Shown here in pieces: positions 44,743 through 53,048 of a stretch of 64,000 bases of DNA (position 1 is its first letter; each line of letters opens with the position of its first letter). The position numbers and the translations under genes are program-made. The notes below the pieces were generated by a model that was not told where the DNA came from, made no database searches, and saw only the letters and a program-made list of their open reading frames with translations. Origin of the DNA: Nitrosopumilus zosterae (GTDB lineage: Archaea > Thermoproteota > Nitrososphaeria > Nitrososphaerales > Nitrosopumilaceae); NCBI RefSeq assembly GCF_025998175.1, contig NZ_AP026695.1, positions 434,001 to 498,000 of the forward strand, written 5' to 3'.

Positions 44743-45234
44743 ATGAAAACTATCTTTTTGATGATTTTGCCATTGGTTTTATTTTTAATGCCTTTATCAG
44801 ATGCACATGCATCGTGTGATGTGTTTTTTCCTATAATACACAATGTTAGGGCGTATGATGAAGCATCCGTAGTATTTTTTGGAACTGTGACTGATGCACA
44901 TGTACAATCGCCTCCTGTATCAGATCCACATAATTCTGAAATTATACGACCCTCTCCTGAATACACTTCTTTTACAGTACACTATGTTTTGAAAGGAGAA
45001 CTAGATGAAAATAGTGTAATGACACAGCCACATTCTTCTGTAGGGTACCGTGGGTTTGTAGAAGGTGAAACTTATTTTGTTTATGCCTATGGGCCGCAGA
45101 ATGAAGTCAATATTTGCACTGCACCTACAATGTCTCTGCATGGATTGTTCACTTTTATTTTCCATGTGGTATTTTTCTTGATTCCATTGGGCATCGTAAT
45201 CACTGTAATTATTTTTTGGAAAAAAAGAAAATGA
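44743..45234 (+). CDS. Exported NTR/TIMP-like protein with C-terminal anchor (module unit 2, gene a)
   Basis: A 163-residue protein with a signal peptide (IFLMILPLVLFLMPLSDAHA). Cys follows at the mature N-terminus, then ASVVFFGTVTDAHV. An N-terminal Cys with a strand of this form (VVFFGTV) resembles NTR/TIMP-type OB folds, an inference only. A late membrane helix (FFLIPLGIVITVIIF) with KKRK matches the anchor of the 43602 protein. The ATG at 44743 is chosen over an upstream TTG. It is ATGA-coupled to the next gene. Confidence 0.72.
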   Translation: MKTIFLMILPLVLFLMPLSDAHASCDVFFPIIHNVRAYDEASVVFFGTVTDAHVQSPPVSDPHNSEIIRPSPEYTSFTVHYVLKGELDENSVMTQPHSSVGYRGFVEGETYFVYAYGPQNEVNICTAPTMSLHGLFTFIFHVVFFLIPLGIVITVIIFWKKRK

Positions 45235-45749
45235 ACACTAGGTTTCAAAAACAATCAAGGGAGAAAAAAATAATTTTTTTTATCGTAGGTTTGTTTGTCC
45301 TGAATGCGTTTGGGATGGTACCTCTTGGAATAATTGGCGCATATACAACTCCGCCCATGACCATAACGACTACAGAGACATTAGAAGACGGTGCAATACA
45401 AGAAAAAACCAGCAAAAAATATTATCACGAAGGGTTGTATGAAACACTGCAAATTCACATCTACGAGTTTTTCAGATATTCGCTTCCATTGACCATGACG
45501 GGATATTTCCTTGTAGATTTGCCTGAATTTTCGTATGATTACGTCGGTGTGATAGTGTGGGTATTATCATTAGTCTCAATTCCTTCTGTGATAAAATTCA
45601 CTGCGCAATTTCCCGTATGGCGAAGATTCATCTATGTTTACCTTATTGCAGTACAAATAGCTGGAATGTGGGCACTAGGTCGTGTTAATTTTGAATGCAT
45701 CTCATTTATTGACTATCCAATACGACCTGGTCCTCCATGTGGTATTTAG
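45231..45749 (+). CDS. Polytopic membrane protein (module unit 2, gene b)
   Basis: A membrane protein of 172 residues from the ATG at 45231, which overlaps the preceding stop by four bases. Four hydrophobic segments are visible, and VLSLVSIPSVIKFTAQFPVW followed by RRFIYVYLIAVQIAGMW aligns with the 44207 protein. It ends the first operon. The extracellular loop carries YYHEGLYETLQIHIYEFFRY. Function unknown; it probably forms a complex with the anchored exported protein before it. Confidence 0.72.
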   Translation: MNTRFQKQSREKKIIFFIVGLFVLNAFGMVPLGIIGAYTTPPMTITTTETLEDGAIQEKTSKKYYHEGLYETLQIHIYEFFRYSLPLTMTGYFLVDLPEFSYDYVGVIVWVLSLVSIPSVIKFTAQFPVWRRFIYVYLIAVQIAGMWALGRVNFECISFIDYPIRPGPPCGI

Positions 45750-45870
45750 TAAAATGTATGGTTCGAATTCGTTAGAATCTACGTATGCAAACCTGTCAGG
45801 ATCTAAACATCGAATCTCCTAAGTGCAGTAATGTGGTTAATTAAAATATTCTGAATCTTAATTCAATTAA

Positions 45871-46233
45871 ATGTCTAGTCAGATTCACATTAAAGCGGAA
45901 ATTATAATTAAAAAAGAAAAAATTAATGAGTTCAAAAAACTGATTCGGAAAATGAGCAAACTAGTTAAGACCAATGAACCAAATACATTACAATACAGTT
46001 TCTATCTTAGTGATGACAACACAAGATGTATTGTTTATGAGAGATATGCAGATTCAAAGGCAACCATTGAACATAACAATGGTGTGGCATCTAAAACAAT
46101 GCTACCACAAATTTTCCAAATATCAAAGTTAAACAGACTTGAAGTTTATGGAAAACCTAGTAAGGAATTACAAAAAATATTGACAAATTTCAATGCAAAA
46201 ATCTATGACTTTGTTACAGGATTTGATCGTTGA
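45871..46233 (+). CDS. Antibiotic biosynthesis monooxygenase (ABM)-like protein
   Basis: A 120-residue ferredoxin-fold protein matching the ABM/quinol monooxygenase pattern. It has QIHIKAEIIIKKEKINEFKK (first strand and helix), EPNTLQYSFYLSDDN, and IVYERYADSKATIEHNN with the family's Y-E-x-Y core. The extra C-terminal about 20 residues exceed the usual about 100. It probably acts as a dimer on a small aromatic or quinone-like substrate, or as a heme-like degrader. Single gene, cytosolic. Confidence 0.8.
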   Translation: MSSQIHIKAEIIIKKEKINEFKKLIRKMSKLVKTNEPNTLQYSFYLSDDNTRCIVYERYADSKATIEHNNGVASKTMLPQIFQISKLNRLEVYGKPSKELQKILTNFNAKIYDFVTGFDR

Positions 46234-46323
46234 TTGAATTTTGAATCAAAGTAATCTTGTTAATCGAGTTAATTTTATAATTTTTGTAATATGGTTCATG
46301 CTTTAAAATTCAAATCTGTTGGG

Positions 46324-46372
46324 ATTTGATACAAAACATCAGACTTTTCAATGACTGGGTGAAATTTCAATC
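46324..46372 (+). promoter_or_regulatory. Leader copy B, orphan
   Basis: A second copy of the leader (shares ATTTGATACAAAACATCAGA with copy A, then CTTTTCAATGACTG with copy C). It runs into the 3-prime end of a convergent gene and leads no plus-strand gene. It is probably a relic of the duplication that made copies A and C. Confidence 0.5.
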
Positions 46373-46769
46373 AACAACCATCTGTGACTATTTGTTGTGC
46401 CAGTGTGGCATTTTGAGAAAATGAAATTCCTTGTGAGTTTGGACATGTCGCACTGACTTTGATTCCACCATGCAAATTACTCACCTTAACATACATCGAT
46501 GGGCCTTTCTCCACATCAAAATGAATCACTCTCCATCCCAGAAACTCGTTGTGCTGATTGGTGGTATATTCAGGGTAGGATTCAATGTATTGCCTTACTG
46601 TTGGATTTTGTGATGCTTTTTTCACATATTCTTCATCAGAGGTAATTGCGGTTACAAAAGACGAAAACCAGCCACTTGCAGTCATCAGTGTAATTGGAAC
46701 CCAAAGAAACCATGTTGCGCCAAGTAAGCATGCAATTCCAATGATTATGATTTTAGTTCTTTTTTCCAT
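46371..46769 (-). CDS. Membrane-anchored hypothetical protein
   Basis: A 132-residue protein with an N-terminal hydrophobic anchor (IIIIGIACLLGATWFLWVPI). The soluble part contains two cysteines (SATCPNSQG, TDGC), likely a disulfide, and a HFDVEKGPSMYVKVS strand pair. Not assignable. It lies on the opposite strand between the two surface operons. A small membrane-peptide gene follows upstream on the same strand. Confidence 0.65.
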   Translation of the reverse strand: MEKRTKIIIIGIACLLGATWFLWVPITLMTASGWFSSFVTAITSDEEYVKKASQNPTVRQYIESYPEYTTNQHNEFLGWRVIHFDVEKGPSMYVKVSNLHGGIKVSATCPNSQGISFSQNATLAQQIVTDGC

Positions 46770-46826
46770 TTTTCTGTATTTGACAATTCCTTTGGACTAA
46801 AAATCTCATTAAAAGTATTTTTTGCA

Positions 46827-46955
46827 TTATTCCATAATTGTTGAAAGATACCATGTTAGTAGTCCCAATCCAAACAAGCCTCCGATTAAAATCCCTCCAA
46901 ATTTGATAATGTCGTTTAGTTGATCAGATGGAATATGAATTGGCCAAAAAGTCAT
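46827..46955 (-). CDS. Small single-helix membrane protein
   Basis: A 42-residue frame, MTFWPIHIPSDQLNDIIKFG followed by a helix (GILIGGLFGLGLLTWYL). A short periplasmic-side start and one helix suggest a real small membrane protein. A TTTTAGTT box lies about 27 bases upstream. Confidence 0.5.
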   Translation of the reverse strand: MTFWPIHIPSDQLNDIIKFGGILIGGLFGLGLLTWYLSTIME

Positions 46956-47051
46956 GTTATATTGAAACTGAAATTAGAACTAAAACGTATCTAATCCTTG
47001 TCATGATGTGAGTAGAACATTTCACAGTGCGCAGAGATATGTGATCTCTTA

Positions 47052-47273
47052 CTATGCAGAAAGCAGTTTGACTTTCTTTTTCTGTACTTCTGTAAGTGAG
47101 GTTTCCACAGCATCTATCTTTGATGACATTTCACTGAGCATTTTTCCCATTAGATCTTCAGTTCTGGGTTGTTCTCCAACATTCTTTGACTTTTTTTTTG
47201 TTGCTCTGCTGTGATCTCCATGTTTGTTTATGCCCTTCAAAACCGCACGAAAGCCGTGATTTCGTAAGCTCAA
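47052..47273 (-). CDS. Small basic protein downstream of a HicB-like gene
   Basis: A 73-residue basic protein overlapping the HicB-like gene by four bases (ATGA). NHGFRAVLKGINKHGDHSRA has a trace of HicA-type G-F...K-G-x-H pattern, but the HicA catalytic His context is not clear. The C-terminal half is a charged helix (LSEMSSKIDAVETSLTEVQ). It could be a divergent HicA partner or an unrelated protein. Confidence 0.5.
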   Translation of the reverse strand: MSLRNHGFRAVLKGINKHGDHSRATKKKSKNVGEQPRTEDLMGKMLSEMSSKIDAVETSLTEVQKKKVKLLSA

Positions 47274-47500
47274 GCCGTAATTTCAATAATCTTGTTTTTT
47301 TCTTTCTTTGCTTTGTCTTGAATGTATTCTAAAACAAGTTTGATTGCATCTGCCATGTTTATCTTTAATTCTTTGAGGGTTTCGCCTTGGCTTATGGCTC
47401 CTGGCAGTTCCAGACATTTGCCACTATATCCGCCCTCTTTTTCCTTGTTTACCAGTATGGTGAACTTTCTTGATTTTTGAGAAACCTGCATATTTGTCAT
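47270..47500 (-). CDS. HicB-like antitoxin domain protein
   Basis: A 76-residue protein with the HicB fold. KFTILVNKEKEGGYSGKCLE followed by LPGAISQGETLKEL and NMADAIKLVLEYI are the partial RNase H strand-helix pattern of HicB. It lacks the DNA-binding extension of full HicB. It overlaps a small basic protein gene, a position where HicA would sit. A toxin-antitoxin pair is suggested but only the antitoxin-like half is convincing. Confidence 0.72.
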   Translation of the reverse strand: MTNMQVSQKSRKFTILVNKEKEGGYSGKCLELPGAISQGETLKELKINMADAIKLVLEYIQDKAKKEKNKIIEITA

Positions 47501-47585
47501 TACTGTATTATTGTAATTAAAGTATCTGTGCTCATGAAGGTACTTTAGTTTAGATTGTGTAGGTTTTGCACTTGAAAATAATATA

Positions 47586-47631
47586 AAATGTCAGAAGCAC
47601 TTTTCAATGACTGAATAAGATTTCATACAGT
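47586..47631 (+). promoter_or_regulatory. Leader copy C of the duplicated upstream element
   Basis: Copy C lies directly before the 47632 start. It matches copy A across CAGAAGCACTTTTCAAT and AATAAGATTTCATA with a few changes. It starts the six-gene serpin operon, so this operon and the 42727 operon probably share control. Confidence 0.65.
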
Positions 47632-49218
47632 ATGAAACATTTTGTGGTTTTCCTTATCTTGATTGGTTGTATTACATTTGTCCCAGAAGTGTTAGGTGCT
47701 AAACAGAATCTTTTTGAAGGTAGTTCCAGCTTTGAAAGATTGCCTGACACAATAATTCCGGGTGCTCTATATGAGTTTGAACTAAAGTTCCAGATAACTG
47801 ACTCCCCATATTGGTTACGCGGCATGTCTCCAATTGTGGATATTACTCCCAAAACAGATGCAAGTAGTGTACACATAAATTTTGAGAGAATACCAAATGG
47901 TTTTTTTGCCATATATCGAGTTCCAGTAACACTGTATGTAGATCAAAACATCTCTTCAGAAAAAATATTTCTAAACATATCCTTTGTGAGTAAAAATTCT
48001 AGTGGCGATGAACTGAGAAGTGCTTGGTCTGAATCAGCAGTTTTGAATATTTCTCAACTACCGTTGCCTGCCGAGTTACCTAGTAGTCAAGACTATGAAT
48101 TTGCAACAATGAGTGGTGCAAGTTGCACGTATGATTCATCTGTATGTTTTGGCATGTTTCACAACGGAACCACAATTCCAATCCAATGCGACTATCGTCA
48201 CAGCTGTGGGATAGTTTCATTTGACAAAGACGCCTACAAGTTGGAAGAAAAACCGCCACTAAAACAAATCAAACATGGAATTCCAATTGACGAAATACAA
48301 TGCAAAGATGACTTTGTACAAGTTTTCAAAAAATCTAATAATTCTCCAGCATGCGTGAGTCTTGATACGAAAGCAAAACTGATGCAGAGGGGCTGGGCTG
48401 AACCATTAGGAGATATAATAAAACAAAAAACTGTACCTTCTGAACCTGAATTGACACCATTAGATATTGCAAGTATTGAAGACAGATTTGTGCACCTGAA
48501 TCCTACTGACATGTGTGCAACAATCTCACTTCGCCTTCTTTCACATGATGATCTAAAACAAACAAAATCTGGCACAAAAGATGTCGTGTTCTTTGAGCTT
48601 GATGAAAAGTCCCTGAATGAATTTCCCATACTTGGTGAACTGATTAGGGCAACGCACTATATTGAGTCTCCATCAAATGAGCATTCCAAGACAGAGATTG
48701 GGCTAAGAGAGTTGGTAGATTATGAATTTTTTATTATGGAAAAGGCAATTGCAAAATACAATGACACGCAGGATGATTATTTTATGAAACTGGATGGTAA
48801 TCTGGATGAAAAGCTTGCAGATCCCAAAAAACAAGGATTCTCAAATGAGTTTGTTGCCCCACAAATAGTATATCGTGACAAATCATACACGATGGGCTCC
48901 ACCGTGTTTTGGATTGCAGATGAGCATGAGATGCAATCAATATCAATTCGTCTGCAAGATGATCTCAAAGACGAAAAATACATCACATTGACTGACAAGG
49001 ACATGGATTCTGTCCCAAAAATAAAACAGACAATTGAAAAAATTGGAACCGAACTTGAAAGCATCGTGGCATTTAAGGGAGTGCCTGAAAATCCTGACTG
49101 GAACAACTATCGAGAATGGTTTGATCAAAAAAAGACGGCATACAACCTAGACGATGTGTATGTTAAAGGATTTGTACATGACGAGGAATACTATGATTTG
49201 GGATTTCTTATTTGCTAG
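47632..49218 (+). CDS. Large exported protein with CV motif
   Basis: A 528-residue secreted protein with a signal peptide (FVVFLILIGCITFVPEVLG). The N-terminal about 140 residues look like an Ig-type beta-domain (YEFELKFQITDSP). A disulfide-rich linker (SCTYDSSVCFGMFH) precedes the block motif IQCKDDFVQVFKKSNNSPAC and KAKLMQRGW. The C-terminal about 250 residues (from LTPLDIASIEDRFVHLNPTD) are alpha/beta with repeated hydrophobic strands and unknown function. No membrane anchor is visible. It is the first gene of a six-gene operon, followed after 11 bases by the serpin. Confidence 0.75.
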   Translation: MKHFVVFLILIGCITFVPEVLGAKQNLFEGSSSFERLPDTIIPGALYEFELKFQITDSPYWLRGMSPIVDITPKTDASSVHINFERIPNGFFAIYRVPVTLYVDQNISSEKIFLNISFVSKNSSGDELRSAWSESAVLNISQLPLPAELPSSQDYEFATMSGASCTYDSSVCFGMFHNGTTIPIQCDYRHSCGIVSFDKDAYKLEEKPPLKQIKHGIPIDEIQCKDDFVQVFKKSNNSPACVSLDTKAKLMQRGWAEPLGDIIKQKTVPSEPELTPLDIASIEDRFVHLNPTDMCATISLRLLSHDDLKQTKSGTKDVVFFELDEKSLNEFPILGELIRATHYIESPSNEHSKTEIGLRELVDYEFFIMEKAIAKYNDTQDDYFMKLDGNLDEKLADPKKQGFSNEFVAPQIVYRDKSYTMGSTVFWIADEHEMQSISIRLQDDLKDEKYITLTDKDMDSVPKIKQTIEKIGTELESIVAFKGVPENPDWNNYREWFDQKKTAYNLDDVYVKGFVHDEEYYDLGFLIC

Positions 49219-49229
49219 AGGAAGGTATA

Positions 49230-50528
49230 ATGAAAACTAAATTCTTAATACTGCTTATTGTAATTGTTTCAGCAAGCATTACTGTAATCCTTGCACCAAC
49301 TGTACTGTATAGTTTAGACAATACTGATGATGAGAGAAAATTCCTTGAAGAAAATGACGTATCAAACTCAAATTCCATGTTTGATGGTTTGCTCCAAGAT
49401 AGTCCGATTAATCTTTCTGATCATGCTTCATTAAACTCAAATGAGTTTGGTTTCAAATTTTACAAACACCTGTCTACCTCTGATGAAAACTTGTTTTTTT
49501 CACCTATTAGCATCGATATTGTTTTTGCCATAATCTATGAAGCTGCACAAGGCGAGACTAGAGAAAACATGCAGCAATTGTTTTCGTTTGAACAAGATTC
49601 AGAGAAAAGACGACTATCTTACAAAAACACAATTAAAAACCTAAACCAAGCAAACCCTGACTTTGAATTAAATGTCAAAAATGGAATATGGGTTTCAGAC
49701 ATGTATGAGCTAACTCCTGAATATGTAAAAATAGTAACAAATGACTATGCTGCATCCTCCCAAAATGTTGATTTTGTCTTCAATCATGGCGTTCAAACCA
49801 TAAATCAGTGGATTAAAGAAAACACAAACGGTAAAATTGAAAAAATTTTTGAAGACAATAGCACTGGACCCCTAACTTTGATGGCAGCAACTAATACCGT
49901 TTACTTTAATGGATTGTGGGAAAAACAATTTCCTCCCGGCATGACATATGAAAGGAAATTTTTTGTCACTGCTGATAATGTACAAATGATAGATATGATG
50001 AAGATTAAAAATCATCATTTTAATTATTATGAAGATGATGCCGTAAAAATTGTTGAACTTCCTTACAAAGGTAACAGGGCATCCATGTATCTTTTACAAT
50101 CCTTTGAGATGCATCAGCTAAAACAGTTAGAAGACAATCTTACTGCAAATTATTTTAATGAATTAAAATCCAAACTATCTGAAAAAATGGTATCAGTAAT
50201 TATACCAAAATTTTCAATGGAGATGGATTATGATCTCAGGGAGATTCTAACAGAAATGGGGATGATACATCCGTTTTCTCGAGAATTGGCTGATCTAAGC
50301 GGAATGGCAGATTATCCAAACATCTTCATAGATGAGGCAGTTCACAAGACTGCAATTGATCTTCATGAGTTGGGAACAGAGGCTGCTGCTGCAACTGGAG
50401 CAATGGCTGAATTGCAATCAGGTTCTCCATACACGTTTTATGGAAATCATCCGTTTGTCTATATTATACAAGACCATGAAACTGACCAAATATTGTTCAT
50501 GGGAAGATTTGTTAATCCATTGACTTGA
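49230..50528 (+). CDS. Serpin (serine/cysteine protease inhibitor)
   Basis: A 432-residue serpin with an N-terminal signal/anchor (FLILLIVIVSASITVILAP). ENLFFSPISIDIVFAIIYEA is the start of the serpin core, followed by AATNTVYFNGLWEKQF. The hinge and reactive-centre loop are HELGTEAAAATGAMAELQSG with a full P17-P8 consensus. By alignment to alpha-1-antitrypsin numbering P1 would be Gln and P1-prime Ser, a guess. HPFVYIIQDHETDQILFMGR ends the fold. It is the second gene of a six-gene operon. It probably inhibits proteases at the cell surface; archaeal serpins are rare. Confidence 0.93.
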   Translation: MKTKFLILLIVIVSASITVILAPTVLYSLDNTDDERKFLEENDVSNSNSMFDGLLQDSPINLSDHASLNSNEFGFKFYKHLSTSDENLFFSPISIDIVFAIIYEAAQGETRENMQQLFSFEQDSEKRRLSYKNTIKNLNQANPDFELNVKNGIWVSDMYELTPEYVKIVTNDYAASSQNVDFVFNHGVQTINQWIKENTNGKIEKIFEDNSTGPLTLMAATNTVYFNGLWEKQFPPGMTYERKFFVTADNVQMIDMMKIKNHHFNYYEDDAVKIVELPYKGNRASMYLLQSFEMHQLKQLEDNLTANYFNELKSKLSEKMVSVIIPKFSMEMDYDLREILTEMGMIHPFSRELADLSGMADYPNIFIDEAVHKTAIDLHELGTEAAAATGAMAELQSGSPYTFYGNHPFVYIIQDHETDQILFMGRFVNPLT

Positions 50529-50530
50529 AA

Positions 50531-50923
50531 ATGAAAACTAGAAATCTAATAATTACTGGAATTCTGGGAGTTGTCTTGTCATTTTTTGTGATTACTGGTT
50601 TTTTGGTGTTTGTTGTAGCTCCACTTAACAATCAACAAATTACTGATTACCAGTCAAATGAACTAGTAAAACAATTCCATGAAACCTATCCACAATCTGG
50701 AATGACTACAATGTCTGGCACATTGTTTGAAGACCACATTAGTTTCACTTATTTTAAAAATGCAAGATATGTTTCGTTGACTTTTAGTGATGGTATGGAT
50801 GGTCAAAAAATTACTTACAAATGTGAAAGAATTATCTCATCTCAGGAACCTGTTGAGATATTCTACTTTGAAGAGCCAACCATTCAAACCATCAAAGATA
50901 ATGTATGTGGAGAATATGATTAG
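50531..50923 (+). CDS. Membrane-anchored hypothetical protein
   Basis: A 130-residue protein with an N-terminal helix (LIITGILGVVLSFFVITGFL) and a soluble domain with two cysteines (YKCERIISS, DNVCGEYD). It starts two bases after the serpin stop; a TTG two codons upstream is an alternative. The domain (TMSGTLFEDHISFTYFKNA) has no recognisable motif. Operon position alone suggests surface function. Confidence 0.68.
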   Translation: MKTRNLIITGILGVVLSFFVITGFLVFVVAPLNNQQITDYQSNELVKQFHETYPQSGMTTMSGTLFEDHISFTYFKNARYVSLTFSDGMDGQKITYKCERIISSQEPVEIFYFEEPTIQTIKDNVCGEYD

Positions 50924-50926
50924 AAA

Positions 50927-51601
50927 ATGAAACTAGAGCATGCAATAATAATATCTGTTGGAGTTTTGGTTGGTACATCTGGATTGTTGATTTCCATTGA
51001 ACCAAACACAATCCCGCATTGGGAAGCACTGCTTGCCATCAAGCAATTCCATGACCTTGGATGTGATAAGGAATGCAAATTGAAATGGGAATCAGATGGA
51101 TTTGCTTGTGTCAAAACTACAGAAAATGAACATGTTTGCAGACCCCCTAGAGAAATTTTTTATCCAGACCGAGAAGTGCAGGTGCGTACTGCATTTCCAT
51201 CTGAATATGGCGAGTTTTTGTATTTTCCAGACGGTCTCACAACTGATGATGGGAGACTCTTTGATATTCACAAAGTTGATTTGATCAATCATGACACTAA
51301 GCAAATCAGAATAGAATTTGCAAATCACAACACAAGCCCACCAGAACTTCAGTTTGAATACTATGCAAATCTTGTTCAGGGACAAACATTTGTGTCGCAT
51401 TGTACTGGAACTGATAGAAAAATGGGTCATGTGGTCGAATATCTTGATACATTTGAGATTGATGGACAAACATACATAGAGTTTTGGGGAAGTCATGTAA
51501 AGATGCCTGATGCACTGCTTCCATGTCAGATGCCTGAGCTAATTGAGCATTCAATTCCATATGATCTGAGTCTAGGAATACAATTTGAGGAATATAGTTG
51601 A
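50927..51601 (+). CDS. Exported Cys-rich hypothetical protein
   Basis: A 224-residue protein with an N-terminal hydrophobic segment (AIIISVGVLVGTSGLLISI). LGCDKECKLKWESDGFACVK has a weak form of the block's CV motif. The rest is beta-rich (DIHKVDLINHDTKQIRIEFA) with a few further cysteines. It starts three bases after the previous gene and overlaps the next by four. Function unknown. Confidence 0.7.
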   Translation: MKLEHAIIISVGVLVGTSGLLISIEPNTIPHWEALLAIKQFHDLGCDKECKLKWESDGFACVKTTENEHVCRPPREIFYPDREVQVRTAFPSEYGEFLYFPDGLTTDDGRLFDIHKVDLINHDTKQIRIEFANHNTSPPELQFEYYANLVQGQTFVSHCTGTDRKMGHVVEYLDTFEIDGQTYIEFWGSHVKMPDALLPCQMPELIEHSIPYDLSLGIQFEEYS

Positions 51602-52686
51602 AAACTAGATTTTTAACATTAATTGTAGGTCTTGTCATTGCATCATCAATTTCATTTGTGGTTCTTTGGAATGCGCTTGAAGAATGCGATGAGCAATGCG
51701 AGCTTGAAAAAAGACGAATTGAAGCTGGCAGACCAAACATTGGAGTGTTGGAATTGCCAAAAAAACAAGAACCTGTTGAAGACATCACCGTGATGAGACC
51801 AAACAGCATGGAGTTTTTCTACTATCCAAACCCAGAAGATACTGAAAATAGGGATGTCTTTCAGAAATTCATTTTGATTCGTCTTCCAGAAGCACTGGGA
51901 GGTACAGTGGATGACGTCTCTGCATTCAGAGCGTATAGTGCATTATCTGTAGGTGTTCATTGCCAGATAAAATACTGGCCAGATGATGGTCGTCAAAGAA
52001 TGGAGGATCCTTGCTGGGGAAGTATGTATCGACCAACTGATGGCGCAATGATGTATCCGTATCCTGTGATGAATGATTCTCCTTTGGGTTTGCCATATCT
52101 TGATCTGTCCATTGATGAGAACGGCTCTCTGTATGTAGAGCCGCCTGTCTGGACCATGCAGGAAAATGGTGTCATTGGAGTTGGACGCATCATGTCTATG
52201 CAAGAAATTCGTCAGGGCTCTCAAATTCTAATTGACTCGTACAAGAAAACAAACCCCAATCATCCAATGATTCCCGTGGACTTTGCAGGGCTTGTCTTGG
52301 CAGAAATCCATCCTGATCATAACAATGTGAATGCAAGATATACTGATTTTGCATCATCATCCTACCAAAATATCTCCTTTGAGGTAAGAAACGTATCTGC
52401 ACAAGATCAAAAGTCTTTTTTGAATGTTGCAAAACCAAATTCAGAGTTTTGGCAGATTAATGACACAATAATTAGAATTGGAGGCAGTGCAATGGATAAA
52501 AACAGCAGTCTACCCGAAAGCTTTCGCGATTATAACGTTGAATTTATTCTAGATGGATTTACGTTTGTCATTACAGGACCGGATCTGAATTCCATAAAAA
52601 CATCCATAGTTTCAAACTATTTCCCAGAGAATAACTATGATGACTTGTTTTTGGTTTCAAGTACGGTGATGGAAAATGAAAACTAG
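51598..52686 (+). CDS. Exported protein with cluster-less Rieske-like domain
   Basis: A 362-residue protein with a TTG start overlapping the previous stop, and a signal/anchor (LTLIVGLVIASSISFVVL). Residues about 90-185 resemble a Rieske fold: AYSALSVGVHCQIKYW, then DPCWGSMYRPTDGA and LPYLDLSIDENGSLYV. Compared with CTHLGC/CPCHGS, the ligand positions are S117, G119, D137 and W140. The disulfide positions C122 and C139 are kept. The C-terminal part (about 190-362) is unrelated and beta-rich. It probably no longer carries an iron-sulfur cluster. Confidence 0.6.
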   Translation: MKTRFLTLIVGLVIASSISFVVLWNALEECDEQCELEKRRIEAGRPNIGVLELPKKQEPVEDITVMRPNSMEFFYYPNPEDTENRDVFQKFILIRLPEALGGTVDDVSAFRAYSALSVGVHCQIKYWPDDGRQRMEDPCWGSMYRPTDGAMMYPYPVMNDSPLGLPYLDLSIDENGSLYVEPPVWTMQENGVIGVGRIMSMQEIRQGSQILIDSYKKTNPNHPMIPVDFAGLVLAEIHPDHNNVNARYTDFASSSYQNISFEVRNVSAQDQKSFLNVAKPNSEFWQINDTIIRIGGSAMDKNSSLPESFRDYNVEFILDGFTFVITGPDLNSIKTSIVSNYFPENNYDDLFLVSSTVMENEN

Positions 52687-52990
52687 ATTCTTGATCATTA
52701 TCAGTTTAGTCATTATGGGAACTATTCCGTTTGGTACATTTCCAAAATCCTTTTCCGCATGTATTTTTGATGAAGATGCTGGAAGATATTTAGAACCGTG
52801 TCGTGGTCTTCCCATGCCCCCACCTCTATCATTAAAACAACAAATTGCAGATAACGTATCAATGTTTGAAATTAAATGTCCAAATCCAGAACATGTTCTT
52901 ACTCAAAGACCAAATAGCAGTTTAGCATGTGTTTTTCCAGAAACACAGGAAAAATTAAACTGGCAAATTGTCTATTATATCATAAAATGA
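52676..52990 (+). CDS. Short exported protein with CV motif
   Basis: A 104-residue protein with a signal peptide (FLIIISLVIMGTIPFGTFP). Its motif FEIKCPNPEHVLTQRPNSSL is followed by ACVFPETQEKL, the same pattern seen in four other proteins nearby. The expected RGW after it is replaced and the protein stops soon after, so it is either a minimal version or truncated. It overlaps the upstream gene by 11 bases and ends the operon. Confidence 0.68.
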   Translation: MKTRFLIIISLVIMGTIPFGTFPKSFSACIFDEDAGRYLEPCRGLPMPPPLSLKQQIADNVSMFEIKCPNPEHVLTQRPNSSLACVFPETQEKLNWQIVYYIIK

Positions 52991-53048
52991 TTTGTGTAGT
53001 TGTTGGTGTCGTTTTAGTTTGGGAAAGAGGCATTGGTGCTTTTTGAAT

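Noticed and set aside
45750-45870. tRNA-like GGTTCGAATTCG stretch
   Set aside because: No acceptor or anticodon stem can be drawn around it.
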